Source: Streptomyces sp. SID12488
GTDB lineage: Bacteria > Actinomycetota > Actinomycetes > Streptomycetales > Streptomycetaceae
Length of the DNA: 64,000 nt
Assembly: GCF_010548275.1 (NCBI RefSeq)
Contig: NZ_JAAGLT010000001.1
Coordinates: forward strand, 248,001-312,000
Direction: 5' to 3'
In this document: positions 63,166-64,000 of the stretch, one piece after another
Numbering within the stretch: position 1 is the stretch's first letter
Layout of the letters: each line of letters opens with the position of its first letter
The notes under the pieces: model-generated
Told to the model about the DNA's origin: nothing
The model's input: only the letters and a program-made list of their open reading frames with translations
Databases searched by the model: none
Made by a program: the position numbers and the translations under genes

Positions 63166-64000
63166 TCAGATCGTTGCCTGGGCCGTGGGGCCCTCTCGGC
63201 AGACCAGAAGGAGGGCCCGGTCGTCGTTCACGTCCTTGGCGACCGCCTCGATGAGGTGCCAGGCCGCGCCGTGGAAGCCGCCGGCCACATAGCGGTCGGC
63301 CTCGCCCGTCAGACGGTCGATGCCCTCGACGATGTCCCGCTCCGACGTCTCGACCAGACCGTCCGTGAAGAGCATCAGGACGTCCCCGGGGCGCAGCGAT
63401 CCCTTCACGGGGTCGAACTGGGCTCCGTCGTACACACCCAACAGCGGTCCCTCCGCCGCCTTTTCCTCCCAACGGCCCGTGCCCGCGCTGAGCTGGAGGC
63501 CCGGTGGGTGGCCGGCCGAGAAGATTTCGTAGTCGCCCGAGTCCAGGTCCAGGACCAGGTGGATCGAGGTCGCGAAGCCCTCGTCCCAGTCCTGGCGGAG
63601 GAGGTAGCCGTTCGCCGCCGGGAGGAAGGCGTGGGGCGGCAGTGAGCCCAGCAGGCCTCCGAAGGCGCCCGAGAGGAGCAGGGCCCGGGAACCCGCGTCC
63701 ATGCCCTTGCCCGAGACGTCCGTCAGGACGACCTCCATCGTGCGGCCCCCGTTCGTGCGGGCCGCCACCACGAAGTCGCCCGAGAACGACTGGCCGCCCG
63801 CCGGGCGCAGAGCCATCTCCCGGTGCCAGCCCTGGGGCAGTTGCGGCAACTTGCTCTGGACGCGGATGCGTTCACGCAGGTCGAACAGCATCGTGCCGCC
63901 GCGGCGCCAGGGGACTCCTACGCGGCTGCGGAACTGTGCGATCAGCAGGCCGAAGAAACCGCAGGCCGCCACGACCAGGACCACGCCCGGGGTGACCCTG
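63166..64000 (-). CDS. PP2C/SpoIIE-type serine phosphatase, cut by the window edge
   Basis: The reading frame is open to the right edge, so the amino end is missing; at least one hydrophobic segment (VVLVVAACGFFGLLIAQF) precedes the catalytic part. PP2C motifs are SGDFVVAARTNGG, VVLTDVSGKGMDAG, IFSAGHPPGLQL and VLMLFTDGLVETSERD, with the metal-binding Asp residues in place. SpoIIE-type phosphatases usually dephosphorylate anti-anti-sigma factors. Streptomyces carries dozens, often with sensor domains that would lie beyond the edge. Its target is unknown. Confidence 0.9.
   Translation of the reverse strand, partial: RVTPGVVLVVAACGFFGLLIAQFRSRVGVPWRRGGTMLFDLRERIRVQSKLPQLPQGWHREMALRPAGGQSFSGDFVVAARTNGGRTMEVVLTDVSGKGMDAGSRALLLSGAFGGLLGSLPPHAFLPAANGYLLRQDWDEGFATSIHLVLDLDSGDYEIFSAGHPPGLQLSAGTGRWEEKAAEGPLLGVYDGAQFDPVKGSLRPGDVLMLFTDGLVETSERDIVEGIDRLTGEADRYVAGGFHGAAWHLIEAVAKDVNDDRALLLVCREGPTAQATI

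Overview
The window is about 71% GC and codes densely on both strands, with frequent GTG and TTG starts. Gene order follows the central chromosome of Streptomyces: comEA/comEC, leuS, nadD-rsfS, proA/proB, obgE-rpmA-rplU, rne, mreBCD-pbp2-rodA, ndk, folC, valS, clpX-clpP and tig. From memory the order matches the S. coelicolor block around SCO2568 to SCO2624; I could not check that by search. No phage, CRISPR array, insertion sequence or replication origin was seen.

Region by region. 0-6.5 kb (minus strand): DNA-uptake proteins ComEA and ComEC (cut by the edge), a DegV fatty-acid-binding protein, a small membrane protein and leucyl-tRNA synthetase. leuS is preceded by a 12-codon leader peptide with three consecutive leucine codons and an intrinsic terminator, an apparent attenuator. 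7-10 kb (plus): a b-type cytochrome-like membrane protein translationally coupled to a NuoF-like flavoprotein with an added ferredoxin domain. 10-11 kb: two identical tRNA-Ala(GGC) genes around two tiny Cys-rich proteins. 11-15.4 kb (minus): phosphatase, rsfS, an LCP/LytR_C envelope protein, nadD and two very small membrane proteins. 15.5-22 kb: an M48 peptidase, two related membrane proteins syntenic with spore-wall genes, proA and proB.

22-27.4 kb carries a cell-wall glycopolymer set: a TagF-like polymerase, a bifunctional CDP-ribitol enzyme and a Tat-exported PhoD phosphatase with a PHO-box-like site. 27.7-35 kb holds obgE, rpmA, rplU, a very large RNase E/G and a DUF2344 protein. 35-40 kb looks like an accessory insertion between the DUF2344 gene and its usual radical-SAM partner: a Trp-rich repeat membrane protein, a beta-lactamase-fold hydrolase, a methyltransferase, an orphan stretch and a secreted collagen-like protein. 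40-50 kb: radical SAM/B12 protein, CYTH-CHAD protein and the lateral-wall/spore-wall machine (RodA, PBP2, MreD, MreC, MreB). 50-62 kb: ndk, folC, valS, a Pro/Gln/Tyr-rich membrane protein, clpX, clpP2, clpP1 and trigger factor. The end holds tRNA-Pro, tRNA-Gly, a small membrane protein, an HD hydrolase and a PP2C phosphatase cut by the edge.

Two themes recur. First, nine starts have a TANNNT hexamer 6-7 nt upstream, and most of them have no clear Shine-Dalgarno sequence, as expected for leaderless transcripts. Second, much of the window serves the envelope: MreBCD-PBP2-RodA, the LCP protein, the two spore-wall-type membrane proteins and the CDP-ribitol/TagF/PhoD set. Strong inverted repeats mark most transcription-unit ends.
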